64,000 nucleotides of DNA from Bacteroidales bacterium (GCA_021371855.1 JAJFVL010000018.1:513277-577276); one strand, 5' to 3'. Positions 24,090-33,550 are shown, counted from the first letter of the stretch. A program made the numbers and translations. Notes: generated by a model not told the origin, from the letters alone.

Positions 24090-25277
24090 TTATTCAAGTA
24101 TATTCGTTACCTGTCCTGCACCAACTGTTCTGCCACCTTCACGGATAGCGAAACGTAAGCCAACATTAATAGCAACCGGATAGATAAGGTCAACTGTTAT
24201 TGTAACATTATCACCAGGCATTACCATTTCTGTTCCTTCTGGAAGAGTTATTTCACCTGTAATATCAAGTGTTCTGATATAGAACTGAGGCCTGTATTTG
24301 TTATGGAATGGAGTGTGACGTCCGCCTTCTTCTTTCTTAAGAACATAAACCTCAGCCTGAACTTTCATATGAGGTGTGATTGTTCCGGGTTTAGCAAGAA
24401 CCATACCCCTTTTGATCTCTTTCTTATCAACACCACGAAGCAATAATCCTACGTTATCACCAGCTTCCCCTTCGTCAAGTATCTTACGGAACATTTCAAC
24501 TCCGGTACATACTGATTTACGTTTTGTGGCACCAAGACCTATCAGTTCAAGTTCTTCACCTGTTTTAACAATACCGGTTTCAATACGTCCTGTAGCAACA
24601 GTACCACGGCCTGTGATTGAGAACACGTCTTCAACGGGCATAAGGAATGGTTTTTCATTTTCACGTGCAGGAATTGGAATATATTCATCAACTGCATCCA
24701 TGAGTTCCATGACTTTATCTTCCCATTTAGCTTCACCATTCATAGCGCCAAGTGCTGAACCGCGGATAACCGGAGCGTTGTCACCATCAAATTTATAGAA
24801 GTTAAGGAGATCACGTACTTCCATTTCAACCAGATCAAGAAGTTCAGGATCATCAACCAAGTCAACTTTGTTCATAAATACCAGAACCTTAGGGACGTTT
24901 ACCTGGTGAGCGAGAAGGATATGTTCACGTGTCTGAGGCATTGGGCCATCATCAGCAGCAACAACCAGAATTGCACCATCCATCTGGGCAGCACCTGTAA
25001 CCATATTTTTAATATAGTCAGCATGACCAGGGCAGTCAACATGTGCATAGTGACGTTTAGCTGTCTGATATTCAACGTGAGCGGTGTTAATTGTAATACC
25101 CCTTTCCTTTTCTTCGGGAGCATTATCAATTGAGTCAAAATCCCTGACTTCAGAGAGACCCCTTTTGGCAAGGACCATAGTGATCGCTGCCGTCAGGGTA
25201 GTCTTACCATGGTCAACGTGGCCAATTGTACCAATATTTACGTGCGGTTTCGACCTGTCAAATTTTTCTTTTGCCAT
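24090..25277 (-). CDS. tuf: Elongation factor Tu
   Basis: The protein is full length at 395 residues. The GTPase motifs are GHVDHGKT (19-26), DCPGH and NKVD, and domains II and III are complete through the end [11 protein letters not shown]. It delivers aminoacyl-tRNA to the ribosome. The upstream tRNA cluster and downstream secE-nusG give the same local order as the Escherichia coli thrU-tyrU-glyT-thrT-tufB-secE-nusG region. Confidence 0.98.
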   Translation of the reverse strand: MAKEKFDRSKPHVNIGTIGHVDHGKTTLTAAITMVLAKRGLSEVRDFDSIDNAPEEKERGITINTAHVEYQTAKRHYAHVDCPGHADYIKNMVTGAAQMDGAILVVAADDGPMPQTREHILLAHQVNVPKVLVFMNKVDLVDDPELLDLVEMEVRDLLNFYKFDGDNAPVIRGSALGAMNGEAKWEDKVMELMDAVDEYIPIPARENEKPFLMPVEDVFSITGRGTVATGRIETGIVKTGEELELIGLGATKRKSVCTGVEMFRKILDEGEAGDNVGLLLRGVDKKEIKRGMVLAKPGTITPHMKVQAEVYVLKKEEGGRHTPFHNKYRPQFYIRTLDITGEITLPEGTEMVMPGDNVTITVDLIYPVAINVGLRFAIREGGRTVGAGQVTNILE

Positions 25278-25338
25278 AACTCCAAGCGTATTAAATTTAG
25301 TTTATCCTATAATCAATTATAAATCATTTTCCCCGTTG

Positions 25339-25410
25339 AGCCGGAGGTGGGAATTGAACCCACGACCCCTTCCTTACCAAGGAAGTGCTCTACCTCTGAG
25401 CTACTCTGGC
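25339..25410 (-). tRNA. tRNA-Thr (GGT)
   Basis: The 72-nt cloverleaf has an anticodon stem CTTCC/GGAAG and loop TTGGTAA (anticodon GGT), a T arm GTGGG-TTCAATT-CCCAC and discriminator T. The acceptor strands GCCAGAG and CTCCGGC carry one A-C mismatch (4-69). It is the last tRNA before tuf. Confidence 0.94.
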
Positions 25411-25420
25411 ATCAAAAATG

Positions 25421-25493
25421 AGCGGGAGACGGAACTCGAATCCGCGACCCTTAGCTTGGAAGGCTAATGCTCTACCAACTGAGCTACTCCCGC
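25421..25493 (-). tRNA. tRNA-Gly (TCC)
   Basis: The 73-nt cloverleaf has a perfect acceptor stem GCGGGAG/CTCCCGC, an anticodon stem TTAGC/GCTAA with loop CTTCCAA (anticodon TCC) and T loop TTCGAGT. It is separated from tRNA-Thr(GGT) by 10 bp. Confidence 0.97.
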
Positions 25494-25559
25494 TTAATAT
25501 CATCCAAAGAGACCCGTATTCTCTTCCATTTCGATCATACGTTTTGTTTCCGTTTTAAG

Positions 25560-25642
25560 TGGGGAGAGCAGGATTCGAACCTACGAAGGCATTCGCCAGC
25601 AGATTTACAGTCTGCCCCAGTTGGCCACTTTGGTATCTCCCC
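25560..25642 (-). tRNA. tRNA-Tyr (GTA)
   Basis: This is an 83-nt class II tRNA with a long variable arm. The acceptor stem is GGGGAGA/TCTCCCC, the anticodon stem GCAGA/TCTGC with loop CTGTAAA (anticodon GTA), and the discriminator is A. It is the second tRNA of the pre-tuf cluster. Confidence 0.97.
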
Positions 25643-25691
25643 CCTATAAACAGAAAATTCTCTTAAGACATGCATTTACAAATCTCTCAAG

Positions 25692-25765
25692 AGCCGATGA
25701 AGGGATTCGAACCCCCGACCTGCAGATTACAAATCAGCTGCTCTGGCCAACTGAGCTACATCGGC
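25692..25765 (-). tRNA. tRNA-Thr (TGT)
   Basis: The 74-nt cloverleaf has a perfect acceptor stem GCCGATG/CATCGGC and loop TTTGTAA (anticodon TGT). The anticodon stem strands GCTGA and TCTGC contain one T-T mismatch (29-41), and the T stem has two G-T pairs. It is the first tRNA of the cluster. Confidence 0.94.
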
Positions 25766-25879
25766 AATTTAAAGAACGCACCGTTTGAGCATAAACCACC
25801 CTTAAAAAACGGTTTGCAAATGTATGAATTTAAATTTTATTATTCAAAATAAATTAATATATTTTTCTGAACATGATTT

Positions 25880-26179
25880 TCAGACTCCTCTCATCTTTTG
25901 TTTATGCTTGGTAATCTGTTTTTTCAGGGCATCAATTGCATCATCTGTAGCTTCTTCAAATGTCTTGCTCTGCTTTCTTACAAATAAAGGTCCACCCGGT
26001 AACATCAGCTTGATTTCGCTAATTTTGTTCTCCCTCTCCTGATCACGGTCAAGCCTCAGATAAACTTCAGCATTAACAATATCTTCACTAAACTGGTTCA
26101 ATTTATCCAGTTTCTGCTGAACAAAGTCGGTTAGCTTTTGGTCGGCATCGAACCGCACTGAATGAATCTGAATGTTCAT
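25880..26179 (-). CDS. hpf: Ribosome hibernation promoting factor, short form
   Basis: This 99-residue HPF/RaiA (YfiA) protein has the beta-alpha-beta-beta-beta-alpha fold signature: IQIHSVRFDADQKLTDFV at the start and KTFEEATDDAIDALKKQ at the end. It binds the 30S decoding site and inactivates ribosomes in stationary phase. An unusually good ribosome site for this genome (AAGGAGGT, 7 nt before ATG 26179) fixes the start. It is 30 bp downstream of the recombinase gene. Confidence 0.92.
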   Translation of the reverse strand: MNIQIHSVRFDADQKLTDFVQQKLDKLNQFSEDIVNAEVYLRLDRDQERENKISEIKLMLPGGPLFVRKQSKTFEEATDDAIDALKKQITKHKQKMRGV

Positions 26180-26209
26180 AGTAGTACCTCCTTATTATTT
26201 GATTAATAT

Positions 26210-27097
26210 TTAAGCTCGTGGATGAGCCTGTTTATATATTTTTTTAAGTTTTTCAAAAGTGTTGTGCGTGTAAATCTGTGTGGCTGACAAATTTGCATGC
26301 CCAAGTAACTCCTTTATTGAATTCAGGTCAGCCCCATGATTAAGCATATGCGTCGCAAACGTATGCCTTAGTATATGCGGACTTTTCTTTTCAATAGTTG
26401 TTACCATGGCAAGATAACTATTTACTGTGTTATAAACATATTTATCATACAACTTTTTCCCTTTGTCTGTGGTAAAAAACCAACCGTCATTCCCCGTTAC
26501 TACATTTTCATCCCTTACCTTAATATATTCTTCAAGCCTGTGGTTAAATGACCTTACAATCGGAATGATCCTTTGTTTATTTCTTTTCCCGGTAACTTTT
26601 ACAATACCCTCCGAAAGATCAACATCACAATTCCTAAGCCCTATCAATTCTGACCTTCTCATTCCCGTCAGATAAAGCATTTCAATGATTGTCCGGTTTC
26701 TGATGCCTGCATAATCATTCTCAAAAGGGTAATTATCAAGCAAATCTTTCATGGCTTTTTCTTCAACAAAAACAGGAAGCGTTTTTCTGTTTTTTGGCAA
26801 AACAACCTTTTCAAGAGGATCTCCTTTAACAATACCTTCTTTTCGCAGGTACCGGTAAAATACCCTCAGACATGAAATTTTTCTGTGAACACTTGTCGTT
26901 GAATAGCCATTATCCATCAGGCTTACAATCCATGCACGTATGTCATGCGATGTAACGGCAACCGGATCATCAGGGACGCCCAGTGATGATAAATACAAAG
27001 CAAACTGATCAAGATCATTTATATAGGACCTGACAGTATGCGGTGAATACCGTTTTTCAATTTGCAGGTATTCTAAGAACGATTCCTTGTAATTCAT
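26210..27097 (-). CDS. Tyrosine recombinase XerC/XerD type
   Basis: The protein has 295 residues, the typical Xer length, with an N-terminal SAM-like core-binding domain (1-90) and a catalytic domain. Catalytic residues are visible: R148 in TGMRRSEL, K171 in the beta hairpin, H241 and R244 in HILRHTFATH, H267 in LLGHANL and nucleophile Y276 in QIYTH. It should resolve chromosome dimers at dif; no dif site is visible here. The position between rpsU and hpf argues for a housekeeping Xer rather than a mobile integrase. XerC versus XerD cannot be decided. Confidence 0.92.
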   Translation of the reverse strand: MNYKESFLEYLQIEKRYSPHTVRSYINDLDQFALYLSSLGVPDDPVAVTSHDIRAWIVSLMDNGYSTTSVHRKISCLRVFYRYLRKEGIVKGDPLEKVVLPKNRKTLPVFVEEKAMKDLLDNYPFENDYAGIRNRTIIEMLYLTGMRRSELIGLRNCDVDLSEGIVKVTGKRNKQRIIPIVRSFNHRLEEYIKVRDENVVTGNDGWFFTTDKGKKLYDKYVYNTVNSYLAMVTTIEKKSPHILRHTFATHMLNHGADLNSIKELLGHANLSATQIYTHNTFEKLKKIYKQAHPRA

Positions 27098-27148
27098 GAA
27101 GGAACCCCCTTATCTGTTATGTTAAAAATGGCAATACAAAAAGACGGA

Positions 27149-27340
27149 CTATTCTTCGTCTTCCTGCATTTTCTGAACGTACTGAGCCTTCTTGATTTCT
27201 TCCCTGCGGCGTACGGAAGGCTTAACAAAAGCCTGACGTGAGCGTAATTCACGAATTACTCCAGTCTTTTCAAATTTTCTTTTGAACTTCTTAAGAGCTC
27301 TCTCTATGTTTTCGCCTTCTTTTAATGGTACAATAATCAT
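27149..27340 (-). CDS. rpsU: 30S ribosomal protein S21
   Basis: This 63-residue basic protein starts MIIVPLKEGENIERAL and contains the S21 core FKRKFEKTGVIRELR, ending in an acidic tail. S21 sits near the anti-Shine-Dalgarno end of 16S rRNA. It is the first gene of the rpsU-xer-hpf-tRNA-tuf string. Confidence 0.95.
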   Translation of the reverse strand: MIIVPLKEGENIERALKKFKRKFEKTGVIRELRSRQAFVKPSVRRREEIKKAQYVQKMQEDEE

Positions 27341-27848
27341 AATTCTAAAATTCAGTTTTTAAACGAGGCGCAAAGTTAAAAAGAGAAAAAGTCTTTTCAA
27401 AACATTTTACGGATTTAAATTAGCTATACACATCCTTTTTAGTATTAAAGTCCGATTAACAGATAGCTGCCTTAATTGTTTTGTTTTCATTAAAATTACA
27501 ATTTTTTCTGCCGCTTTCCAAATGTTTTCAGAGAAAAACGGATACCGGATAACATTGGAGTGAGAGTTGAGAGAATAGTGATTCGTAATCTGAGGCTGTT
27601 GAAAAAGTTGAAATCCACTAACCGCTAAGAACGCAATCGCGATTAATCGGTATTATGCAAAGGATGCAGAGTTTTTAAATTTAAAAAGAAGAACTTACAC
27701 AGAGTACCACAGAGAAGACACAGAGTACCACAGAGAAGGCACAGAGGAACACAGACCAGCCGGCTGGCTGGACAGAGGAAATCAGGAGAAAGAGTATTCT
27801 GTTACCAGCAAAACAACCACATACCAATAGGATGAGCAGGCTAATTCT
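27341..27848. other. 508-bp gap without a gene
   Basis: I see no coding region here. The right half holds a degraded repeat (27697-27754, listed separately), an imperfect GCTAAGAACGCA-type motif near 27620 and a 12-bp palindrome CCAGCCGGCTGG near 27756. The left part is the rpsU upstream region and should hold its promoter, but no clear -7 box stands out. Confidence 0.6.
27697..27754. repeat. 21-bp tandem repeat, 2.8 copies
   Basis: Two identical 21-bp units (ACACAGAGTACC then ACAGAGAAG) are followed by a partial third (GCACAGAGGAACACAG). Since 21 is three times seven, it fits the heptamer-periodic repeats found elsewhere in the window. Confidence 0.9.
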
Positions 27849-28703
27849 TTATTCAAACCTGATATATGGCCCTGCTTTTGCGGCTTTCTCATTAGTTATC
27901 AGCTTATTTTCAACAAGATCGTTTATCCCTGTAATACGTCCTTTCAGCTCCCTGTACCTGAGAATTGCGGTCACTTCATATCTTTCAAAATACGGGATAT
28001 GGGCCAGCTCTTTATATTCAGCCGAATTGACATCCACTCTTGTGATCGCCAGCGTGTCAATAAAAATTCTTCCTTTTATAAGATCGTATGTCTCTTCCGG
28101 CAACCCATACACCTCTTTGATCTGATCTGCCCTGGCAAAACCGCCCAGCAGTTGACGGTATTTTATGATACGTGCAGACAGTACCGGCCCTATACCCGGA
28201 AGCCTGACAAGCGTTGCCGAATCGCAACTGTTAATATCAAGCAGAGGAAGCCGCTTCTGATCTGAATTGTATGAAACCTTTCCTGCCGTGTCTGTAGCGA
28301 CTTTGACAAAAGGTATGAGCTTCCCGGCTTTTCCTTCTTCAATTCCATAAACCTTCTTCAGATCGGCAGGCCGCCTGAATTTTCCTCCTTTGTTCCTGTA
28401 ACTGATCAGTGTATTTGCTTCTTTTGATGCAAATCCGAGTTTAATCATGGTATCGTACGATACTGTATTCGGATCAAATTCAAAAAGTCCTGCGGGGGAT
28501 GATGTTTTCTCACCGTAAGGTAGGCCCGAAACCTCAGAACCTGAAATATCTTCAGTGACATCCTCAATTTTTATGTTTCTGCCCGGGAAGATATATCGCA
28601 CGGAAATTATCATTGCCACCAAAAGAAGCAATATAAAAGAAGATCTTCTCTCCCTCCTGGAAAAGCCGAACCAGCTCCTGAATGGTTCCATAAAGATTTG
28701 CAT
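27849..28703 (-). CDS. Membrane-anchored helix-hairpin-helix (ComEA-like) protein
   Basis: The 284 residues have one transmembrane helix near the N-terminus (about 22-39, ILLLLVAMIISVRYIF) and three helix-hairpin-helix repeats of ComEA type: about 75-130 (FDPNTVSYDTMIKLGF), 150-210 (LDINSCDSATLVRLPGIGP) and 220-284 (VDVNSAEYKELAHIPYF). ComEA-like domains bind DNA non-specifically, often in uptake. This protein is a stand-alone gene with no competence genes nearby, so a role in uptake is only possible. Confidence 0.85.
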   Translation of the reverse strand: MQIFMEPFRSWFGFSRRERRSSFILLLLVAMIISVRYIFPGRNIKIEDVTEDISGSEVSGLPYGEKTSSPAGLFEFDPNTVSYDTMIKLGFASKEANTLISYRNKGGKFRRPADLKKVYGIEEGKAGKLIPFVKVATDTAGKVSYNSDQKRLPLLDINSCDSATLVRLPGIGPVLSARIIKYRQLLGGFARADQIKEVYGLPEETYDLIKGRIFIDTLAITRVDVNSAEYKELAHIPYFERYEVTAILRYRELKGRITGINDLVENKLITNEKAAKAGPYIRFE

Positions 28704-28850
28704 AATAAATAAATTGCAACGAGACTGTATGCAATTTAAGAAATTCCTGCCAACAAAAGAGCACTAACCTGCTGATTTTTAAAATCAGACAGAGGAGCCA
28801 TAAATAAATTCCGGAGAATATGGGAAGAGCAAAAGGCAGGTTGCGGAAGA

Positions 28851-31193
28851 TCAGAACGGATACCCTATTGCAAGGACAGCAGTAAAATCATTGTTAAGGC
28901 TATATGGCCGCCGGGCTGCTATCCATTTTGATCCGTCCGAAAGCATCGGATCTCTTAATTTCATGCCAAAATCAATTCGTCCCATGACAAATTTAAAATC
29001 GAATCTGAATCCGGTTCCTGTGCCAACTGCAATATCTTTGTAAAATTTATTAAACCTGAATTGCGACCCGGGCATTGATATATCATTCTGATAGGTCCAT
29101 ATGTTCCCTGCATCAAGAAATACTGCACCTTCCATAATCCAGAAAAGCTTAAACCTGTATTCGGCATTTGCTTCTAACTTTATATCGGCTGTCAGATTCT
29201 GAAAAGTGGCAACATCATGTATATATGAACCGGGGCCAAGTGACCTTACCTGCCAGGCCCTGATACCGTTTGCACCACCTCCGAAATATTGTTTTACAGC
29301 CGGGATAGCCTTTGAATTGCCATAAGGAATTCCAATACCTACAAACCCCCTGTAAACAACAGAACTCACATCACTAACAATATAATTATACCGGAGATCG
29401 AAATCTGTTCTTATGTATTGGGCAAAAGCCTGTCCGAGAATATTATATGAACCATCGGTTTTTTTTGCACCTGTAAGTTTCTCGGCTACAGCAAGCATAT
29501 TCCCTGAAGCTTCGGCATTTATCCTGAGAAACCAGTAATCTTTTGACTTTTTGATTTTCTGGTTATTAAAGATATATGAATAACCTCCGCCAACTATAAA
29601 GGCATCCTTATAGCTATAAGCCAGATAAGAAGATTTTTCGATTCTGGCTGCAAATGCCGAATCGATAGATCCCTGTTTTACAATGTTGACCTGAAGAGGA
29701 TTTACCAGATGTTCGCTGTAATTTCCTGCTTTCCAGTCATAACCAAAACTGGCAGTAGCAATAGTTCTGGTAAATAAAGGCATATCCTGATAATTATACC
29801 CCGCAAGGAGGGTAGTTGTAGGGTTATATTTCTTTATGAAATTCTCTTTTTCAAGAAACGGCAATAAAAATTTAGGGAGCCTCAGGCTTGTTTCAATTCC
29901 ATATTCCTGAGTGTTCCGTTTTGTACTGTTTTGTTGTGTAAGTGCTTCATAAGCTCCTTTCAGTTTCATACTGAACAGTTCAGCGCCATGAAAAAGATTC
30001 TTGTGCTGATATATCAGGTTCAGTGCTCCGCCAAGATCACCTTCAGAGTTGGTCCCTTCAAGTTCCACTTTGAATGACTGCTGGCTCAGGAGAGTAAGCT
30101 GTATGTTGCAGTCGATCATCAATTCAGTGTCAGCTGCATCAGCAGTCTTTTTTGTATCGTTATAATAGATATTGACAAGACGAAATACTTTCAGAGTCAT
30201 AAGGTGTGCCTGGGTTTGTTCAGTGTTTGTAACATTGAAAGGCACCCCGGGTTTAAGATAAAGCGATTGGATTATAAGGTCATATTTGATTTCGGATTTT
30301 CCTTTTGAGGTAACAAAATAATAACCTTCATAATTTGTAGTATCGAGGCTGTTAAGATATGCATCTCCCCCTTCCAGGGCATCTTTAGGAACAAAATCGG
30401 GAAAGATGTAAATGTTTTTCACCCTGTAGATTGAGTGCGGAACCTGAATTGTTCTGTTGTAAGCGTCAAGAGTTGTGAAATTTTTTACACCATAAAATAA
30501 ATCAACCTGCCTGTTCCCAACGGTACTGTCGACCCGGAAATAGATATTATCCTGCGAAAACGCATAATAACCATTGTCTTTTACAAAACGTTCAAACCGT
30601 GACCGCTCAGCCTGCAATATATCGACATCATAAGGCTTCCCTCTTTCAATTACGCAATTCACAGAGTCGAAATAGCAAAGTTTCCTGATATTGGTATCAG
30701 CTATCTCATAGTAAATGTTACGAACAGTATAAGGGGCAAGCAATCCGATATTATAATATACTTCCGATTTCCTGTTGGCAGTTTTGACTGTATCCGTTAC
30801 CTGGCCATCGAAATAGCCCTTTGATGCAACAAATGATTTTATCTGCTCTTTCGATTTTGCAGTTGAATACGGATCGAATACAGAGGGTTCCTCTCCAATG
30901 TTTCTTAGCCAGTTATGGGGCCATTTCTGTTTATTTATATTTGAAAGATTGTACAAACCCAGATGGAACTTAGCACCAAAGATCTTTTTATTTGGTTTTT
31001 GCTTGATATACGGGAGAACATCACTTTTCTTAAGGCCTTCTTCATTAATGATAATATGATTTTCATTGAGAAGGGTCTCCCCCTCCGGAACATATTTTGT
31101 CGGATTACAAGATGTAACAATCAGGATAAAAACAAGAAGAAAGTGACAGCAATCCTGACGAAAATGACTTTTATGTATTATGGTTTTTCCCAA
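28851..31193 (-). CDS. TamL-like Omp85 outer-membrane lipoprotein
   Basis: The 780-residue Omp85/BamA-TamA family protein has a lipoprotein signal ending IVTSC (C29), POTRA domains (about 40-370) and a C-terminal 16-strand barrel (about 400-780) with the Omp85 segment FGGGANGIRAWQVRSLGPGS and the end AVLAIGYPF. Lipid-modified TamA homologues are called TamL in Bacteroidota and work with TamB in outer-membrane biogenesis; no tamB lies in this window. No ATG precedes the signal peptide: the start is TTG 31193, supported by a promoter box at 31217-31224. Confidence 0.87.
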   Translation of the reverse strand: MGKTIIHKSHFRQDCCHFLLVFILIVTSCNPTKYVPEGETLLNENHIIINEEGLKKSDVLPYIKQKPNKKIFGAKFHLGLYNLSNINKQKWPHNWLRNIGEEPSVFDPYSTAKSKEQIKSFVASKGYFDGQVTDTVKTANRKSEVYYNIGLLAPYTVRNIYYEIADTNIRKLCYFDSVNCVIERGKPYDVDILQAERSRFERFVKDNGYYAFSQDNIYFRVDSTVGNRQVDLFYGVKNFTTLDAYNRTIQVPHSIYRVKNIYIFPDFVPKDALEGGDAYLNSLDTTNYEGYYFVTSKGKSEIKYDLIIQSLYLKPGVPFNVTNTEQTQAHLMTLKVFRLVNIYYNDTKKTADAADTELMIDCNIQLTLLSQQSFKVELEGTNSEGDLGGALNLIYQHKNLFHGAELFSMKLKGAYEALTQQNSTKRNTQEYGIETSLRLPKFLLPFLEKENFIKKYNPTTTLLAGYNYQDMPLFTRTIATASFGYDWKAGNYSEHLVNPLQVNIVKQGSIDSAFAARIEKSSYLAYSYKDAFIVGGGYSYIFNNQKIKKSKDYWFLRINAEASGNMLAVAEKLTGAKKTDGSYNILGQAFAQYIRTDFDLRYNYIVSDVSSVVYRGFVGIGIPYGNSKAIPAVKQYFGGGANGIRAWQVRSLGPGSYIHDVATFQNLTADIKLEANAEYRFKLFWIMEGAVFLDAGNIWTYQNDISMPGSQFRFNKFYKDIAVGTGTGFRFDFKFVMGRIDFGMKLRDPMLSDGSKWIAARRPYSLNNDFTAVLAIGYPF

Positions 31194-31216
31194 AATCTTG
31201 TCGCAAAAGTTACATT

Positions 31217-31224
31217 CAAATATA
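31217..31224 (-). promoter_or_regulatory. Promoter -7 box of the tamL-like gene
   Basis: TATATTTG matches the Bacteroidota TAnnTTTG -7 element on the minus strand, 24 bp before the TTG start. No convincing -33 TTTG was found. Confidence 0.5.
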
Positions 31225-31292
31225 TCAATAATAATATTACCGGAAAGCTAAAAATGAGTCTTCCTGATTACCCTTCCCTGAGGGCTTGTTCA

Positions 31293-31327
31293 GCAGAGCA
31301 CAGAGCGCAGATCGTAAAGCGCAGAGA
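31293..31327. repeat. Short heptamer repeat between divergent genes
   Basis: Five in-phase units (GCAGAGC, ACAGAGC, GCAGATC, GTAAAGC, GCAGAGA) lie in the spacer between the tamL-like and SpoU genes. Confidence 0.75.
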
Positions 31328-31377
31328 GAATCAAAAATTCTTTGAGTCCTTTACGGTTAAATTCCTTTAATAACTTA

Positions 31378-31385
31378 TACTTTTG
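31378..31385 (+). promoter_or_regulatory. Promoter -7 box of the SpoU methyltransferase gene
   Basis: TACTTTTG matches TAnnTTTG on the plus strand, 44 bp before the ATG at 31429, giving a leader of about 35 nt. It is divergent from the tamL box 160 bp away. Confidence 0.5.
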
Positions 31386-31428
31386 ACATAAATTACCTGC
31401 AGTTGATTTTAAATAACGTAATCATAAC

Positions 31429-32211
31429 ATGATCAGTAAAAATAAAGCAAAATTCATTATATCCCTTCAGAAAAAAAAGATAAGAGATGAAGAGAAGTTG
31501 TTTGTTATAGAGGGTGATAAACTTGTAAAAGAGTTTCTTGCAGCCGGGTCTCCCGTAAAGACGCTGATCGCAAAACCCGAATTCCTGAGTGCACTTCCTG
31601 AAGATCTTAAAAGGTTTGCGGATGAAGTTGAAACTGTAAGCTATGAGGAGCTCAAGCATCTCAGCACTTTAATAACACCCCATAATGCACTTGCTGTGGT
31701 TCCCATACCTGACTGTAAAATGGATACCGGAGAGATATTTAAAGGACTATCCGTTGCACTCGAGTTTGTTCAGGATCCTGGTAATCTGGGCACAATAATC
31801 AGAGCTGCAGCCTGGTTTGGCATCAGAAATATTATCTGCTCTCCCGATTGTGTCGATGTATATAATCCGAAAGTAATACAAGCCAGTATGGGAGCTATTT
31901 TACATGTCAGCGTCTATTATTCCGATCTGAAGGGACTTGTGATTCAGGCAAATGAAAAAAACATACCGGTATTCGGCACTCTGCTTGAAGGGAAATCAAT
32001 ATATGATCACAATCTTGATAATAAAGGCATTATACTACTCGGGAATGAATCAAAGGGAATTTCTGGGGAACTGATTCCTTTTATTACCGAAAAGATAATG
32101 ATCCCGAAATTCAATGATGCCAGACAGGGGATCGACTCTTTGAATGTTGGCATGGCCGCATCTGTTGTTCTTTCCGAGTTTCGCAGAAAAGCTGCTTGTC
32201 TGCCTGATTAA
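31429..32211 (+). CDS. SpoU/TrmH-family RNA 2'-O-methyltransferase
   Basis: The 260 residues have an N-terminal RNA-binding substrate domain (about 1-100; EEKLFVIEGDKLVKEFL) and the SPOUT knot with all three motifs: motif 1 DPGNLGTIIRAAAWFG, motif 2 ILLGNESKGIS and motif 3 IDSLNVGMAASVVLSEF. It should 2'-O-methylate a ribose in rRNA or tRNA; the target is not deducible. It is 30 bp upstream of the MFS gene on the same strand. Confidence 0.9.
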   Translation: MISKNKAKFIISLQKKKIRDEEKLFVIEGDKLVKEFLAAGSPVKTLIAKPEFLSALPEDLKRFADEVETVSYEELKHLSTLITPHNALAVVPIPDCKMDTGEIFKGLSVALEFVQDPGNLGTIIRAAAWFGIRNIICSPDCVDVYNPKVIQASMGAILHVSVYYSDLKGLVIQANEKNIPVFGTLLEGKSIYDHNLDNKGIILLGNESKGISGELIPFITEKIMIPKFNDARQGIDSLNVGMAASVVLSEFRRKAACLPD

Positions 32212-32241
32212 TAACATTAAATTTGCTCAAAATATTTCGAC

Positions 32242-33462
32242 ATGCCCAAATCAAATTTCAAGGTATACGGTAACCGTTGGCTGATACTGAGTATATACAT
32301 GTTAATAGTTGCCGTAAATCAGCTATTATGGATCACTTTTGCACCGATCACAGGTGATGCAACAAGATATTATGGTGTTTCAGATCTCCGGATAGGGATA
32401 CTTTCGATGTGTTTTATGATAGTATATATTGTAGTATCGATACCTGCCTCGTGGATAATAGACAAATACGGGATCCGCATCGGGGTTGGTACCGGAGCAA
32501 TATTTACAGGAATTTTTGGTTTGCTCCGGGGATTTGCCGGCACCGATTATAGTCTGCTGTTAATGGCACAGGTTGGGATAGCCATAGGACAGCCATTCAT
32601 TCTTAATGCGACTACTAAACTTGCTGCCCGCTGGTTTCCCATAGAGGAACGGGCTACTGCTGCAGGACTTGGTTCACTGGCAATGTATATCGGGATTTTA
32701 GCAGGAATGACTCTTACACCATATCTCACTATTGGATCGGGTATAAGCGGAATGTTGTATGTATATGGGATCATTTCGGTTATCAGCGCTGTTATCTTTT
32801 TAGTATTTATAAAAGAAGGCCCTCCTACGGCTCCCTGCCTTCCTGACCAGGAGGAGCGTTCACTGGTTTTTGACGGCTTCAGGCAAACTTTGCGCACAAA
32901 AGATTTTGACTGGCTGATGATCATCTTTTTTATCGGGCTAGGAGTATTCAATAGTGTTACTACCTGGATTGAAGACATAATGAGGCCGCGCGGCTTTTCA
33001 GCCACGCAGGCAGGAATAACAGGTGGTCTGATGATTATCGGAGGGATAGTCGGGGCGCTGATCATTCCGCTGCTCTCCGACCGTTATAAAAAAAGAACTC
33101 CCTTTATAGTTATTGCACTGGCAGGAGCAACAATTGGTCTTACAGGTATCACATTTGCAACGAGTTACTGGCTTCTGCTTACCTCTGGTATGATACTTGG
33201 TTTCTTCCTTCTGAGTGCCGGACCTATAGGCTTTCAGTACGGGGCCGAAATAACATACCCGGCTTCCGAAGGCACCTCAAACGGGATGCTCCTGATGATG
33301 GGACAGGTATCCGGGATTGCATTTATTTTTGGTATGGATAGTTTTAAATCGTCCGTGACAGGATCAATGACAAGGTCACTGATACTGATGATCGTATTAA
33401 TGGTTTTCAGTATTTTAATGTCGGTCAAACTAAAGGAATCGACAATTCTGAGTTCTAAATAG
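32242..33462 (+). CDS. MFS transporter
   Basis: This 406-residue protein shows about 12 transmembrane segments and the loop 2-3 MFS motif region (ASWIIDKYGIRIGVG) plus its echo in the second half (LLSDRYKKRTPF). It resembles nitrate/glycerol-phosphate-type and FLVCR-type porters of Bacteroidota, but the substrate is not deducible. It follows the methyltransferase by 30 bp and ends directly at a terminator hairpin. Confidence 0.85.
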   Translation: MPKSNFKVYGNRWLILSIYMLIVAVNQLLWITFAPITGDATRYYGVSDLRIGILSMCFMIVYIVVSIPASWIIDKYGIRIGVGTGAIFTGIFGLLRGFAGTDYSLLLMAQVGIAIGQPFILNATTKLAARWFPIEERATAAGLGSLAMYIGILAGMTLTPYLTIGSGISGMLYVYGIISVISAVIFLVFIKEGPPTAPCLPDQEERSLVFDGFRQTLRTKDFDWLMIIFFIGLGVFNSVTTWIEDIMRPRGFSATQAGITGGLMIIGGIVGALIIPLLSDRYKKRTPFIVIALAGATIGLTGITFATSYWLLLTSGMILGFFLLSAGPIGFQYGAEITYPASEGTSNGMLLMMGQVSGIAFIFGMDSFKSSVTGSMTRSLILMIVLMVFSILMSVKLKESTILSSK

Positions 33463-33486
33463 ATTTCGCCGCTATGCGGCTTTTTC
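33462..33486 (+). terminator. Terminator of the MFS gene, made from a dispersed palindrome
   Basis: GCCGC-TAT-GCGGC followed by TTTTTC lies immediately after the stop codon. The same core with its leader (AGATTTCGCCGCTATGCGGC) occurs at 35898-35917, so a dispersed repeat appears to serve as terminator here. Confidence 0.75.
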
Positions 33487-33550
33487 ATTATATTAAAATA
33501 TCGTTCTGCCTGATAAATAAACCGGGGATCATCATTCCTGGCTATACCGG

